A stretch of 64,000 bases of DNA, taken from NCBI RefSeq assembly GCF_028389875.1, contig NC_084672.1:2129501-2193500 (forward strand), in the 5' to 3' direction. The notes beneath the pieces were generated by a model. That model worked only from the letters and a program-made list of their open reading frames with translations, searched no databases and was not told the DNA's origin. The number at the start of each line of letters is the position of its first letter. Position 1 is the stretch's first letter. A program made the position numbers and the translations under genes. Shown one piece after another: positions 33,210 through 47,162 of the stretch. The DNA is from Rhea pennata (Eukaryota > Chordata > Aves > Rheiformes > Rheidae).

Positions 33210-34739
33210 AGGCTGAAATTAAAAGAACCTTAAAGGAACATCTATGCCTTTATTTTCATACATGTTGGTCTGCATGATTATGATTTTCTTGTGCTGGAAC
33301 ACCATTGGCAGGGATAAACGATTTCCAGATTGGAACAATCAAAGCATAGGTAACTTCCAAGATAATTTACCAAAGAAAACTGGAAGGCTAAGGAAAAAAC
33401 AGCTACCTGTACTACCGAGATTTTAGTGAGAATTAAAGAAAGTTGATAGATGAGCCCAAAATTTGTAAAGCCTGTATCACACTAACTGTCTAAATACTAA
33501 ATATCACACCTGGATTTTTCAACTGAAGAACAATTAAAGATAAATAAAGTCAACCTTGAGTTACAAATACATATTTTGAGGTAGGAAAAAGGAAGGTCCA
33601 GAAGGCAAATCTAACCTATAACCAAAAGAAGTACTGAACTGTGTAATCTGCATATAAAAATATGCTGGTCATCTCAGGGGCTTAAGCAAAGACAGTTCCC
33701 ACTGAAATACCTGGCCTTATCAAAGAGCGGACACTTGGTCACGTAGGAAATTATATGATTTGTGGCACACCTCTGCTTCCAACCACATTGCAGTCTTGAG
33801 CAGTTACTTCAGATTTATATTCATGTAGGGGGATCAGACCACAGGCTTGTAGGGCTGCTAGCAGAACACACCCCACAAATTTGGCATTTCCACACGCACT
33901 GACCCGCCCTCTAGCACAGAAGTGATACGAGTGCTTACGCAGTGTTCATAGGTGATGGTACTCACCCTCTAGGAAGCAGAGGATGGGAGATGAGGGACAG
34001 ATTGGGAAGCATCGTCTGACATAGGGAAATACTGTTATTTTACAGCTGGAGAACTCATGCATGGGTAGTAGGTGTACTTCCATACGCAAGAGCAGTCTTG
34101 AGGCCGGACTTGCAGTTAGAAAAATCTTTACTAATCTACACTACTTTCCTCTGGGAGCATCCTGCAGGCTAGCCAAATACTGGCTGAGGGAAAAGCTTGT
34201 GTGTATGTTAAGCCTTACAGTGCGGTCCCAGCACTCTCTGCCTGGGCTTCCTTCTGCCCTTGCGAGGCCAATGTCAGGTGGAGGAGATGGACCAGGATAA
34301 TTCCTAGGAGACAATTTCCCCAAGACTGAATTTGCAGGCAAACTGAACCTAAGCTGTATGCAACCTGCCAGCAAGGGAAATGTGAACACGAGGAACTACA
34401 TTCCTCATAACGTCTTGGGCTCCTGGGCACGCTCAGCATTTGCCAGCACAGATAAATATATGCAGGCTGGTAGTGCCCAGGTTCCCAGGTATTTAAGCAT
34501 GTAACCCCATTCAATCAGGGAGAGAGAAATCACCTCTGGGGTTTGGATCCAGAGATACCAAGCTGCCAAAGCAGGAACTTAAAACATAGAACTCCTGAAA
34601 CTACAGCTACTACCCTAAACGCTGGCACCTCCATCCTGCCTACGGCCCTTAACCACATTAGTAAGTGTATTGCAATGGGCCTATGAAGTCCTACAAGTCC
34701 AATACTAACAGGAGCAATAGATTATGAGTTCAAGGACCT

Positions 34740-35000
34740 GCAGGGTACGTGGCGCTTCCTGAGGTTCACTTTTACCCGGCCCGTAGCACGGGCCATTGCA
34801 GCAGCTCCTAGAAGCCTGCTGCCTGGGTCAATGCGAAGCCTCCTGCGGCTTTGCTGAGCGCGGAGCGAGGCAGCAAAGGAGCCGCTTGCAGGAGGCTTGT
34901 ATCTGCTCCCCTTTGGGCTTAGCCGGAGTTCAGGGGAGGACAGGCGGAAGGGGCCCACATCCAGGGTGCCGCAGAAGGAAGTTTCCTGGATTGCCTCTGT
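34740..35000. other. GC-rich islet in IQCH intron
   Basis: A short block rich in G, C and CpG stands out in AT-rich intron. It includes a perfect palindrome GGCCCGT-AGC-ACGGGCC at 34,778-34,794. It could be a small internal CpG island or enhancer. No exon or start site could be assigned. Confidence 0.4.
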
Positions 35001-38000
35001 GAGGCTCCTCTGTCCCCAACAGCCTGAGTGTGCTTTTACCCTTGAGATTTTTCCAATTTAAAAAATGCCTGTGCCTACTATACCAACGAGAAATGTTAAT
35101 GCACACAAATATCTGCCCTACAGTGGACCCCTTTAAAACAAATCTAGCAGTGAATGACTTGAATAAGCCTTTGAATAGTAAATGGCATCATTATAAGGAT
35201 ATTAAGAGGTCAGGCAGTCAAGGCCTCTTGGTAAACTGGAGTTAATTTCTGAATCATATTCACATAGTAATGCCCTTTTTATAATGGTGAATAAATCACA
35301 TCAGTAACAGTTGTTAATAACTAACTGCCAAGTATTTGTTGCTGTATTAAATATCCTATTTGTCAACTTAAATATTTCCTGCCACATGGTATAAAATGCA
35401 AATCTGATGCTAATGGCTGGCTTTACTTAGTAATAGGGGAACTTTCTCCAATTACGATGCTTAATTTTCTTCAATAATTTATTCTTTATCATCACTTCTG
35501 CAAGACGGGAAGGAACTTCCATATACACTTGCACTTTTTCAGTATGCACTAGCCTTTGCAATGAACCAAATAGCAATTATAAACAATATCTACTGTAAAA
35601 CTGTTACATTCATTTCCATAAACACTACCAAATCAATAACACTCAGTATGCCTGGAATCTTGTTTGAATTGGATTTTAGAATCCCAGTTAAAGCTTTGCC
35701 CCCCCCACCCGCTCCACACAGAAGATATGGCCAGGTTACACGACCACTGAAAACCTGAAGTTCATTTGTTCAAACACGATTCAGTGGATATCCAGAGACT
35801 GTTCGTTAGCTCAGACAAAATGAACCGGTAGTTTTTAATCCAGACCCTGACACTACCTCTGCATTGTACTAAACAAAGTCCACATAGGCGCTTTCCAGAT
35901 GTTGCACTGATGGGTAAACACAGGGGTAGGAGACAAGTTAGGGTGGAGGTAAAGATGGACCATAAAATGGCTGAGTGGAAAAGGGCAGAGAAGCTCAGAG
36001 AAGATACTGTGACCCAGAGCATCTAAACTATGGATAAGTACGAGGCTTCTGTGCTGGCAACCCATAAAGGAAGAGCTGGACATTTAACAGAAGACAAAGC
36101 ATGAAAAATGCAGCCTGGCAAACAGAAAGAGTCATTAGCACAAGCCAAATTTCTTACACTGTGGTAGAGACTCAGCTAAGCCATGCAGAACGTGGGACAG
36201 TGCACGCGCTTTCGCAATAAGCTAGTCAACAAATCCTGTTTCATCGGTAACTAAAAATTAAAGTACATGCAAGTGACGTTTTAATTTCACATCTAGAGAA
36301 GAGACCCATCAATTGCTTGAGTGACATGTCTCACAATCTGAACAAAACCCCAGCACGATAACCTGGCTCTAGCAGCCCACTGGCACCTTCCCAGCCACTG
36401 CTCTGTGAGAAAGCGAGAAGATCCCCACTGCCCCAGAGGCCAGCTCCAGCCTCCTCCTCTGCTCAGGAGAAGGGCTGTAACACAAGGGAGAGAAGAGAAA
36501 GCTTCTAGCAGGGAAAATTTCATGCTGGAAACCTTAAAAAAGGCCAAATGCTAGTTTGAAGAGTTTCTGTTTACTTTCAGGGTGCACCAACCAGTTGGAC
36601 TGGTCATGGCTTCATCATCTCTGACTGACTTTACCTTCACACTGTTACCTGCACAATTAACGGCTCAGATCAACAGGGCAGACTCAGCCTTGGTGTGCAA
36701 TAAGGGAAGGTGCCTTCTGGCACAGTTCCACTCTGCACAGGTAAAGTTATCATATTTTTTAGCTTTTTTAAATATAGGGTGTAGTCCTCAGCAGCACTGA
36801 GCACAAGGGGGAAGGAAGGCAAATGTGGCTGCAAGCCACCTGTCCACCTCCTTCAATTTGAGGCCTGAGCCTGAGGCTGAACCGCCCTGATTGCAAGTTA
36901 AAGCAGCCAAATGGTCATTAATGTATGCCAGCTGGGATCACCCCCAAGGATTATTTTGCTGGCTCAGGACTGTCAGAGAACGCTGTATTGTAGCCATGTC
37001 CCTTTCTGCCCTGGTTATGTCCCAGAACATCCCTAACATGGGGAGAAAGGAAGAAGGATCAGATGGCATAAGAGGCCAGCTTTACCCTAGCAGGGGATTC
37101 CCTTTTGCCATGGAAATCCAGCAGCGTCCTTTAAATTCTCTTTGTACTGCTATAGAAACAGGAGGGACACAAGGCATGGGCTGTGGGTCTAACTTTATTT
37201 TCATGGGATTGACAACGGTATTTTTTCCTCTAATTTTGTTAGTTCAGATCCAGGCCAGATCATTAGCAACTTGCAGACTGGATTCTTCAAATGATTTGGA
37301 AGTGCCACATCAGTTCCTAAAGGCCATAAGTGGACTTTGAAAAGCTATAGCATTTATTAAGAGGCAACATTTTGGTAGCCTCAAAAGCAAGGATGGAAGT
37401 TCAGCATGCCTGAGTCTCACTGGTGGAGCAGTGTGAAGATAACGGCCATGCAGCTGCTTATGATTCTTGTTCTGGAACTAGGCAGCAGACATCTGTTTGC
37501 TAGCTCTATCAGTCTGGCACCTTTCACCAATAATATATCAATATATATTCCCAAATGGAAAGGAGTAGCTCATTAAATTATACTAAGCACATGTTGACCA
37601 TATTGAAGTTAGCAGGTGTCCCTTGAGTGTAATGACCTAAAATTAATTGTAATAAACAATGAAGAAGCACCAAAATTCTTCGTATCTCTGTCTAAAGAAT
37701 TCTAATGAAGTGAACTCCATAGCTGACAACTTCTCATTTTCTCTGAAGAAATGTCAGGCTCATGCCAAGAACACATACTTCCACTGTTTTGAAAGTGCTC
37801 TTTTGCATGCAGAGCACTGAGTTAGATCAGTACGGCTAGAGCTGCCGTCAGCAGCTGGTATGGAGAAGATGATGAACTAAGAAAAATATCTAACATTAGA
37901 GCAAGAGCATGGAATAGAGGGCACCTGCACTTTGTTTTGCAAGGTAGAGCTATGCATCTCATGTCTATAACTGATTTTGAGAATTTAAATAAACCTATTG

Positions 38001-41000
38001 CTCTCTTTTCCACTCCCTTTACCATATGTGAAATGTTAGAGCACACGAAGCATTCAACTCTGCTGCTCTTTCTAGTTCTGTGTTCCCAGTGTGGCTGTCC
38101 AGGCGTTACGAAGCATAAAGCTGGGTGCAAGCAAAAAGGCAGGCCCAGAAAAAAAGGGGTAGGGTGGAGAAGAGAACAACACTCTGCTATTAACACAGGT
38201 GGCACGTTCACCCAAAGCGGAGATGCGACTTTTCAACTAAATAATCAGTGAGACAGTATCAGTGAAACCACTAGTGGCATGATAAGAACTCTGCAGGCCT
38301 GATGGGCTTATGAAGGGTGAAGCAGACCTTCACAGAGCTGGTTCCCCAGTGGGGAACTCAGTGACAAATGCACTTCGGTCACCTGCTTCTACCAGGCATA
38401 CCTGCGGCACAGGGAACAGGCGTAATCTGCAGCACACTGCTCTACACGTTACGCTGCTGCATATGTTTGCTATTGCAAGTTAAAAAGGGAATTGTTTTAA
38501 AGCTACAGCTTTAGTATAGATATATAGTCAGTGTCCTACTATTTTGGTTACTGCACTAGTTTTGAAGTTACAAAAACACTAATATTAAAAACAGGTGAGA
38601 AGCAGTTGTTTTCAGCAGCCTGGAAAGTTCGTTTAAGTTCAGCTGTCTAATACCATCTATTGGACTGCAACATGTTTTCCTTTAATGTAATAGCAAATGA
38701 GTGTCAAAGCTTCTAAATGCCTTGCAAACCTAAGCAGTGGGGGGAGTTTGTTTATTATATGAATATATTTCCATAGTTTATAAAGCAATGTCAGTGGAGG
38801 TCAGGCAGTTAATAACCAGCTGAGGTACTGTCTCCTCCAGTAAACCAGGAGCTGATAGAAAAAGGCCTGTGCAAAGGTCACGTTTAAATAAAGATAAAAG
38901 ACTGCTACAATCATACAAATTAACAAACATCTAATGCTGAGTCCATCCTCATTTTCTTAGGATTTACAATAAGGGCATCTATGCATTTAATGTCATGTCC
39001 TAGTTAATTAACATAACACAAAAACACATTTAACTTGAGATTTCAGGACTTTCTCAGGACTTTCACAACCTAAATATTGCCAGAAATATTCTGTCTCATA
39101 AATGTAATTTCTACAGATAGCAGTGGAGCATTTGTGTTCAGAAATTAATCTGTAGCAGAGCTCACTGTGAAGCCTAGAACCAACACTAGATTTTCAGACA
39201 AAAGAAGTTCAAAGATAATTGGATCCGGATTTTTACACTGACTTACGGTTAAAAACAAAGAGGCAGTTTTCAGTATTGGGCTGTAACTAAGACTTTAGAC
39301 ATTCACAGCACTGGTTTTACATTAAGCTAAGAAAAGCACAGATTTGGATTTTCAGAACCTCCCCACTGGAAGACAGTACTCAGAAATACATCCCACAAGA
39401 CTTACTGGCTCTTTGTCCAAGGAAATACAGTGACGGCTGGAGTTACTCGCTTTTTATACACACTGCCAGAAGCTGCCAGGAGAGGCTTTCCTTTGGCACG
39501 CACAGTTTAAGAGCCTGCACTTCATGATAAAGACATCTCAAGTGAATAAAGTCACAATTATAGTGTAATTCTTTACAGCTACCATAAAAATGCTTCAGCT
39601 TTAAAACATAAACTTGAGAAGGGAAGGAAACATAAATTCTTAAACAGTTACTAAATTATAGCTTTTCTTTCTCCCATTTAATTGTTTTATCTGCATCTAG
39701 TATTGATGTCTACGTTATTGTAAAGAGCACACCTGCTATTTTTAAAGAAGTAGTTGAACGGCACTGTAAAAACGTCAATTAGTAAAATATTAATGCAGCT
39801 CGGGTTTTGAGAAGGGAGCTTCTTTTATTACTTTTAAAATTCACAGTGGAATGGATTATTTTAGCAGCAGTTTCATGCAGTCTCTTATCCGGCTGCCATC
39901 TAGCGGCTCTTGGCAAGAAAGCCCAGTGCTAGACGTACAACTTTCTGAATCCGGCCGTGCTCAACGCAAGATTGGAACAGGGTTAAAGGAGAAGCTGTGG
40001 CTCCTCTTTGGAAATAACACCCAGAAAATGCTACTTTCTGCTAGTAAACGGCTGGAGGAAATTTAAGACTGCACATGTGAGCGCAGAAGAAGGCGTCCCA
40101 CTGAAGATGCCCTCAAAGCTTTAGCTACAGTGAGGCTCCAGGGGCTTTGGTGGTGCCCAGCGCCTCTGCTCCGGTTCTGGGACGGCCACGGCTGCCTGGC
40201 GCCCTGCAGCACCCTTCCCGGCACCCTTCTGCGCCAGGACTAACTGGGCAGGAACAGGAGCCAGACACCTGCCTAAATCCTCCCTCCGCTCTAATTCTCT
40301 TTTTTGTGTATTTCACCTCATCTTTTCCTCTCCATCCAAGCTGAACAGTTTGGACCGGTTGCACACGCGCATGCAACGAGGTGCACGCAGGCACATTACA
40401 ACGAGGCTCAAAGACTATGGTGCAACTTAGAAATCAGCTAAAGCCAAAGCTGGGCGATGCCTTTGAAAGGGAACCCTCTTCCAGCAGCACTCCGGGGCGG
40501 CCGGAGCAGAGAAACGCTTCTCGAGGGATGGCCTTGCCCCGAGTGCCGCACCGCTACTCTGGGCGCTTTTATCTGTAAGAGAATCCCATGGATTTTTTTT
40601 TTCCACACAATTTTGTTGGGGTCAGTTCTGCTTTGTAACGCCCTCTGTAATTCTCTTTCATGGTCATTTAGCAAGGTATTATTCCCTTCTTAATTCAGTG
40701 TTTTCTCACTATTGCTTGAAAGGTGTGGGGACACGTAATCTATCAGGCCAATGAAAAAGGTGACTCACGGTCCCGCTTCTCCAAATTATCTGTCCACAAA
40801 TCTATGGATGTAAATAAGTTTATATATTCAAACGGTCCTACTCAATTAAATGGCCTTATTTAGGTACAAGTACTTGACAAGTTGGGGTCTGAGAAGCATC
40901 CAGTCAATACTGTGCAAGACTCTAGTTAGAAGGGTCAAGGCTTTGCTCTTAAAGATCGGGCTCAGAAAATAGAGCGGAAATCAGGAGTGATCAGATCTAA

Positions 41001-41596
41001 GTAATGCAGCTGTGCATTAATTTTCCTGCTCCATTTTCTTCCTCAAAATATTGAAAACGGCAGGGCTCCATCTCCCTTTCCCTAGGGAGGGGATCGCAGA
41101 TACCTGCAACCAGGATAGAATCAGATCCCAGAAGCAAATGGAGAACAGTGTCAAGCCCACGGGTTTGTGTCCACCCCCGAAATCCAGGCGCTGCACGTGC
41201 AGCCGGACATGCTGGACCGTGCGGTTACACCGGCCCGCTCGCTCACAGGCCGTGCTCTGGGAGCACGTGGAGGAGCCACACAGGCAGCGGGAGGCCACTT
41301 TCCTCCACAACCCAAGACTGTGGCTCCCTTCCTAGTCTGCGAGTCCCTCTCAGATTTAATCATACAAAACCATAAACAAGGAAATACAAGACCAAGCACA
41401 AAAAGTACAACATGCAGCTGGCCCCTACACTGCAGGGCTGAGAAAGGCAAGCGATGACAAGCAGATGCCCTGGCAGGAGTTAGATCCTCCTACAGACCTA
41501 CCCTCAATGCTGTTGGTCAGCAAGCTGCAACCTGCTTGTGACAGTTAGGTCACAATTTAAGGAAGAGCTATAGTTAAATGAGGAATGATAGAAACT

Positions 41597-42237
41597 GTAG
41601 ATATCCCAAAATGTTGCAGATCACGTCACCAGTGTTGAAGAACAGGATCATTTCAGGGAAATGTCTAAGACAGGGCACGATCCCTGAAAGAAGGGAGAGG
41701 TGGCTCCATGGAGGTCCTGGAGATCTCTGCTGGGGCTGAGGAGACAAGAAGCTCAACCATCTGGCAGCAGTGAGCAAGTGAACTGCTTGCTGAGGTGAAA
41801 GGCAATAGCAAACTGGCCAAGCAGGGCCTGCATACGTACAACAGACTGAAAAGTTCACCTGTAAGAAGTGAAAGGGAGCTGGAAAAGACTTGGGTAGCAA
41901 GTCAAAGCAAATATTTCTACGAGACATGAAACTGCCCAGTGGCAAGAGCAGCCAGGGTCCCTCTTCTCTGAAAGGTTCGACCATCCAGCTCCTGAGGGCC
42001 TGAAGACAACATCCCTCTCTTGTTCTCTTTTGGCCAGCATAGAGCCCAAGGGCTGCAAGGGAGCAAAGATGCTGCTGTGCCTGTGACGGCACTTCCAGTG
42101 CAAGCTGGGGAGCAATGGGGAAATGCTCCCACCTCCCTTCGTTCACCACTCGCCACGGGTGCTGCGGGCTCATGTGCTCCCATGGAGGACCTCAATAAAG
42201 CTCTGTAGTGACCCTGAGCTTGCTCTCTCATCTCTAC
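41597..42237 (+). other. Possible LTR remnant or noncoding terminal exon
   Basis: The block of about 640 bp is richer in G and C than its surroundings, begins TGTAGATATCCC and carries AATAAA at 42,194-42,199. A TTGCTCTCTC tract follows about 20 bases later and the block can be closed at CTCTACA, so it has the TG...CA and poly(A)-signal layout of a solo LTR. No flanking target duplication was found and I do not recognise the family. An alternative is the last exon of an unannotated + strand transcript. A 199-codon open frame runs antisense through it (41,574-42,173) without recognisable protein features. Confidence 0.25.
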
Positions 42238-42660
42238 ATTCGTTCTGGCTTTCCTGTGGAATCATGTTTGATACATATGCACTGTTACTTATCCATCCCA
42301 GTTTCTTTGCTATTACACTCCAGAAGAACACAACAATACAGCAGACCACGAGTTTTGAAGGAAAATATTTGCTAACAACCTTAAATACATAAGCAATACA
42401 TCATTGTTAATATCAAATTTAATTTGATGTTTACAAGCATGATGTAGATTTTTAAAGGCTTTCTAGGTAAAACGCCACACGCATATCTGTCCTCTGCTCC
42501 TCTTTGAACGAGTACATAGGATAAGCACACGTGAAGACACATATTGCAGCATAAAACTGTTCATTTTGCAAAAGCAGATATATGTTTTCACTTATTTGGC
42601 CCCTCACATTTTTTAAAAGGGTTGTATTTATGTAGCATGTAACTTTATGAAGATTTCAGT

Positions 42661-42661
<1 letters not shown>

Positions 42662-42691
<30 letters not shown>
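42662..42691. repeat. Poly(T) tract, 30 bases
   Basis: An uninterrupted T run lies inside the 13.7-kb IQCH intron, with no attached transposon body. Confidence 0.88.
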
Positions 42692-42694
<3 letters not shown>

Positions 42695-44103
42695 TATTTA
42701 AATACTCGTAGACTGCACTGGTAACAGCTGTTAAATGATATATTTATTTTTCAGCTTTCCTGAAAATATGATATTTTCAGTTGATATTTTCTGTAAAATA
42801 TAGCTTTGAAAGGATGCTTAAGTACACTGCACTTCTAGGAAATTTATCTGAGCCTTTCAGCTACTGCATTAAAATGGGCACTTCTGAAACTGGTGAGTGG
42901 ATGTTCAGAGAATCTAATAGGATTTCCTGTTTGCCAAAAAATAGGCTTTCAGAAGCATAGTCTTTTGTATAATCTCTCTCATAAGACAGATGGCCTCATT
43001 AATTGGCTCTATATCTAGTTAAATTTTAAAAAAAACAGTGTTTAAATACTGTTAAAGTTGTGGTACACACTGACAAACGTAGGAAGTACTAAGGTAGAAT
43101 CAACTGGAAACAAGGGAAGAAAACCAAGAGATAACAGACAGGAGCAGCATGAGACCATGTGAAACAGCGATTGATTTAATACGCCCTCGTCCATGCCACG
43201 AAATGTCACAACCTGATAATCTAGGGAACGTTTCTGTGTTTGAGTGAACTCTTGGCTCCACTGAAGCAACTGGCAAAACTCCCGCTGACTTCAGTGGGTG
43301 AGAATGTCATCCCTTAATCTTTTTAAGGCACCTTTACGTGGAAGTTATCCAGTATGGCTTATCCACAGTTCTATTTACAACTCCTGTGTAAATACATTTG
43401 GGGAGTCAAATGTAACTGCGACCCACATTTCAGTGTTAACAAATTCGGATTCTCCGATTTACCGTGGTCACCCTGTGCTGCTATCAGTCACCAAAAGCTT
43501 GGTTTTAAGCCTTCTCAGTGCTTAAAATGGAATGTAATTATCATAGCACAGCCAAAGAGCCTGCCTTTGCCAATAGATACCATATGCTAACTCTTGGGTT
43601 TTAAATACGAGCCCTGTATTTAAAGCCTTTTCTCACACCATACAAGCTGTGATTTTCAAAGATGCCTACGAGAAACAGCCCCACAGACAGATTTGCGTGC
43701 ATACAGCCACACCATCTCGGAGAACTCCAGCCACACTGCATAGCTTCTCGGAGCAAACAGAGTTGGGCTCCCAATTACAGCTGCGCTCTTTAAACCTTGA
43801 GGGTCCTAAGCGAAGTTTAGAGAAGACAACAGACTTGCTCAGATAACTAGGTAATTGCATGAGCAAAGCAGCACATCAGAAAGTCGAGAAATAATTGAAA
43901 CTTGGTGCTGAGATTTTGAATTAGCATCTGCATGCAAATGCTAATTCTGAATACATATGGTTGTACTTAGTAAGCTCAAAAACATTATCTATCACTAAAA
44001 ATAAGGATTTTGCTTTTTTCAAAATCATTTCATTTTCTTTAGTCTTCAAACAAAAGGCCACTGCCAGGACACTGCAAGCTCAATGTCTTTTCATCCAGAT
44101 AAG

Positions 44104-44126
44104 TTTTTTTTTTTTTTTTTTTTTTT
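44104..44126. repeat. Poly(T) tract, 23 bases
   Basis: A simple homopolymer lies in the same IQCH intron. Confidence 0.85.
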
Positions 44127-46875
44127 CCTGAAGTGTGGCATTATGCTTCAGGTTTGTATAACTGTCATAATATTCAACCCTATTGGCCAATATCAACAAA
44201 ATTTGGCAAGAAGGTAGAAATGTCAAATATTTTAAACTCACCTAAGATTCCTAAAATAGGCAGTTGGATAGAGGAAATGGACTCATCCGTGATGCTACCA
44301 CAGGAGAGGCTGCAGGGTGAGTTCAGCTGGAGAATATGCACAGGAACTAAACTTCAAGAAAAATCTATAGGAAATCTGGCTTAACTGATTTTACAGCTCA
44401 CGTAAATGTTTTTAAACAGAATATAGTATTCAGTGATGCTCTGCATTTGCTTTCCACAGTGTCTAACTGGTAGCAGATCACATTGTGACAAAGACATCTG
44501 ATGTTATGAATAAAACAAATGCCAGATTACTCAAGAATAGAAAAAATGTAAGATTAATATTTTGTTATAAGCTGTGATCAAGACTGATCATCAATATTCA
44601 TGCCAGGAAACAAAGGACAAAAACACAGAGTAAGATTTAGTTGGAAAGTATGTTGCAGACTGCTAATGGAATGAGACACATCTATTGTGAATCCTGCGAG
44701 AGATACTAATGAATGGAATTAAATGAATGCTAGGATTTATTTTTGGTGCACACACAGAAACTTTCCTTTATTGCCTCTTAAAAGAATTTCACCTCAAAAG
44801 TGGACTTTAATGAGGGAATGAGGGTAACTCACCTGCAACTACAGCTCTGATTACACTGCTGCTTTCGATCCATTCTTTTACCTATTTGAACCTTGGCACT
44901 GAAAGAAGTGCGCATTACAAGATCTGAAAATTCAGCTACGCATTATAAGGGGCAGTGGCCACAGCTCCTCCACTTCCCTGCTGTCTCTTGTAGCGGGTTC
45001 TGGAGTTGATACCCTCCTGCTATCTTATCACATCACTTTTTACATTGTCAAAAGTCCTGATACAGCTGACTATGGGGTTTTGCTGATACACTTGTAAACT
45101 CTGTCAGGGAGGACCAGGGTCACTTGAGTGGTTCTGGTTTTACCTTTAAAAAAGGCTCCATTACTCACCTACACAAAAGGCTCTCCTGGGCAGGATCCCT
45201 GGAAAAGAGTTTATTCAGTTCCTTCTGTTTGCTTAGTTATGCCTGTTGGAGGTCACACGGAGCTCCAGGACCCCAGAAACTACAGGGGCTTCCTAGCGGC
45301 ATGTGCCCTTCCACGTAATTCAAGGTGTTAACCTTGGAGTATCACAAATTGAAATGCTGCATTGTTCAGTCTAGGCTGCCAAAAAGGCCACACATCTCTC
45401 TCCCCACATTTGTGCAATGCGTGCGTGCAATTAGCATGCCCGCAGTATAAGGATTTCAGGACTAGAGAAAGTATGATAAACTGCAAGACGCAATCATAAA
45501 ACTGAATTTCATAATAAGTCACGCAGTATCTGAATCTGCTGATCTTCTGCTAAAAGCAAACAAGCTATTAATTGTACACACATTTACACTGCAGCAGAAA
45601 GCGGTGTGTGGCCTCGGGCTGTAGGAGGGGAGCTGGAACGGAAACGGCAGCAGGCTCGCGCTGCTCTGCAGTAATGTTCTGCTCCTGAGACCGTGCATGC
45701 AGAAAGCTGCAGAGCTTTAATAGATGAAATGGGTGCTGCTAAACACGCTCGGGAGCCTGCACAACCCAGGTGGAAGACTCATTAGAACAAGGATCCACAG
45801 AGGGAATCCCACAGGAACATTTGTACAAGAAACAGTTTAAGCTATTGCACGAGCACATTTTAAGAAGTTATTACCCTTCAACTGAGAGGCTGCAAATGCT
45901 CTGCATTCATTGCTTCCAGTCCTCCACCTCTGTGAAGCAAACCAAGTTTGCGTCCATCACCATGATACCTTCAGTCATATGCACTGTCACGCAACAAACA
46001 CTGACCTCAGCTTGTGTTTTGCTGACATGGGATAATTCTGTATCGGGTTTAAGATAACATCTATCATTCTTACTGCACAGTCTTCCCTCAGCCATTCTAA
46101 AAACCAAATGGAGAACAAAAGTGGCTTGAACGAGCAGAGTTTCCTTTTCATTTACAATGAGCTGGTATCCCACAGTCTGCTACTCTCCATCACCCGAGAC
46201 ACAATACCTTGTGGCTCAGGGCCTGTAACTTCCCGAGACATAACAACAGATTGCTTCAATTACCCATCCATACCTAAATTAGCCACTGTGATGTAAACTC
46301 AATTGTCCAGCACTACGTTCCCACTTGCTGTAAAAAACTATCAATATCCCTTCTTGCTTGGATTCATCCTCAGACTATACGTGCATTCTTCACAAGATGC
46401 TGGTTTACTAAAAAGAGTGCAATAATCCATACAATGATTTTTCGCAGAGCAAAATACAAGAGATTCAAAACTGTCAACATTTTGAAATTAAAATCCTCTT
46501 TGTGGTCTTAGCCATGAGACTATCCTCTCTAATTACCACTTTATTGCAGAATACACTTATTTTAGGCAGAAAAGGTCATTAAAAATTCAGATATTATTAT
46601 TTTCTTATCACTCAGCTTTGAAAGAACCCCTACAGGCACTGCTGAGTTGTTACTCCTCAGGCCAGTGAAAAGATTCCTCAGGTCTAACTGGCTAGACCGG
46701 CTCTAAGTTTTATGATGTTAAAATTTCATATGCGTATCTCCACATGCTTCACTGCTTCAAAATAAAGTTTGTTCAGAGGGCAAGTTTTTCCCTTTATCTG
46801 CTGGTGTCAAAGAGGAACATAGACATTTCTTGATCTTAGTGGGAAAATACGAAGTAACATATCTGCCCCACTCAC

Positions 46876-47162
46876 CTGCTGCTCCATCGTTTGTGGATGG
46901 ATGAAAGTCACAAAGTCAACTGAAAAGTAACCGAGCACTCCCTTAGATTTACAGGTCTCTCCTATTTTCAAGCACAGCGAATTAAGAACTGCTGGATCAA
47001 CAGAACATTGTGGAATGGTAGTGCCAGATGATCGCAAAGGGCCGTCAGCATGGAGCTGGTCTCCAGATGACATTATTTTTATCTTGCCTGTTGGTTCTAT
47101 CAGCATATCCACTGTAAGGTTTGTGACATTTTCAGAGAGTGGGAAGGCTTCTATCACACCAC
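46876..47162 (-). CDS. IQCH: IQCH coding exon (VDMLIEP / VDFVTF core)
   Basis: A 287-bp exon from CTTACTAG|GTGGTG to GAGCAGCAG|GTGAGT. Its first two bases complete the Gly codon begun in the preceding exon. The protein reads [20 protein letters not shown], then [16 protein letters not shown], and later [20 protein letters not shown]. '[11 protein letters not shown]' and 'GYFSVDFV' correspond to the two central strands of the ATP-grasp C-terminal subdomain, where related ligases carry acidic catalytic residues. The phases match on both sides, and the segment is well conserved in IQCH. Confidence 0.94.

Larger units (their letters stand above)
33142..46875 (-). other. IQCH: Large IQCH intron, 13.7 kb
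   Basis: No IQCH exon is missing here, because the flanking exons join EQQ to VWATDLDL in phase 0. The intron holds GC-richer islets near 34,740-35,000, 40,120-40,560 and 41,150-41,300, the unexplained block at 41,597-42,237, and two long T tracts (42,662-42,691; 44,104-44,126). I recognise no nested protein gene. The open frames, including a 149-codon one at 36,891-37,340, look random. Confidence 0.75.

Noticed and set aside
36891-37340. 149-codon + strand open frame in an IQCH intron
   Set aside because: No recognisable homology; antisense to IQCH and without promoter-like context.
41574-42173. 199-codon minus-strand open frame
   Set aside because: No recognisable domain or splice context, and it lies within a possible LTR remnant. 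Not called as a gene.
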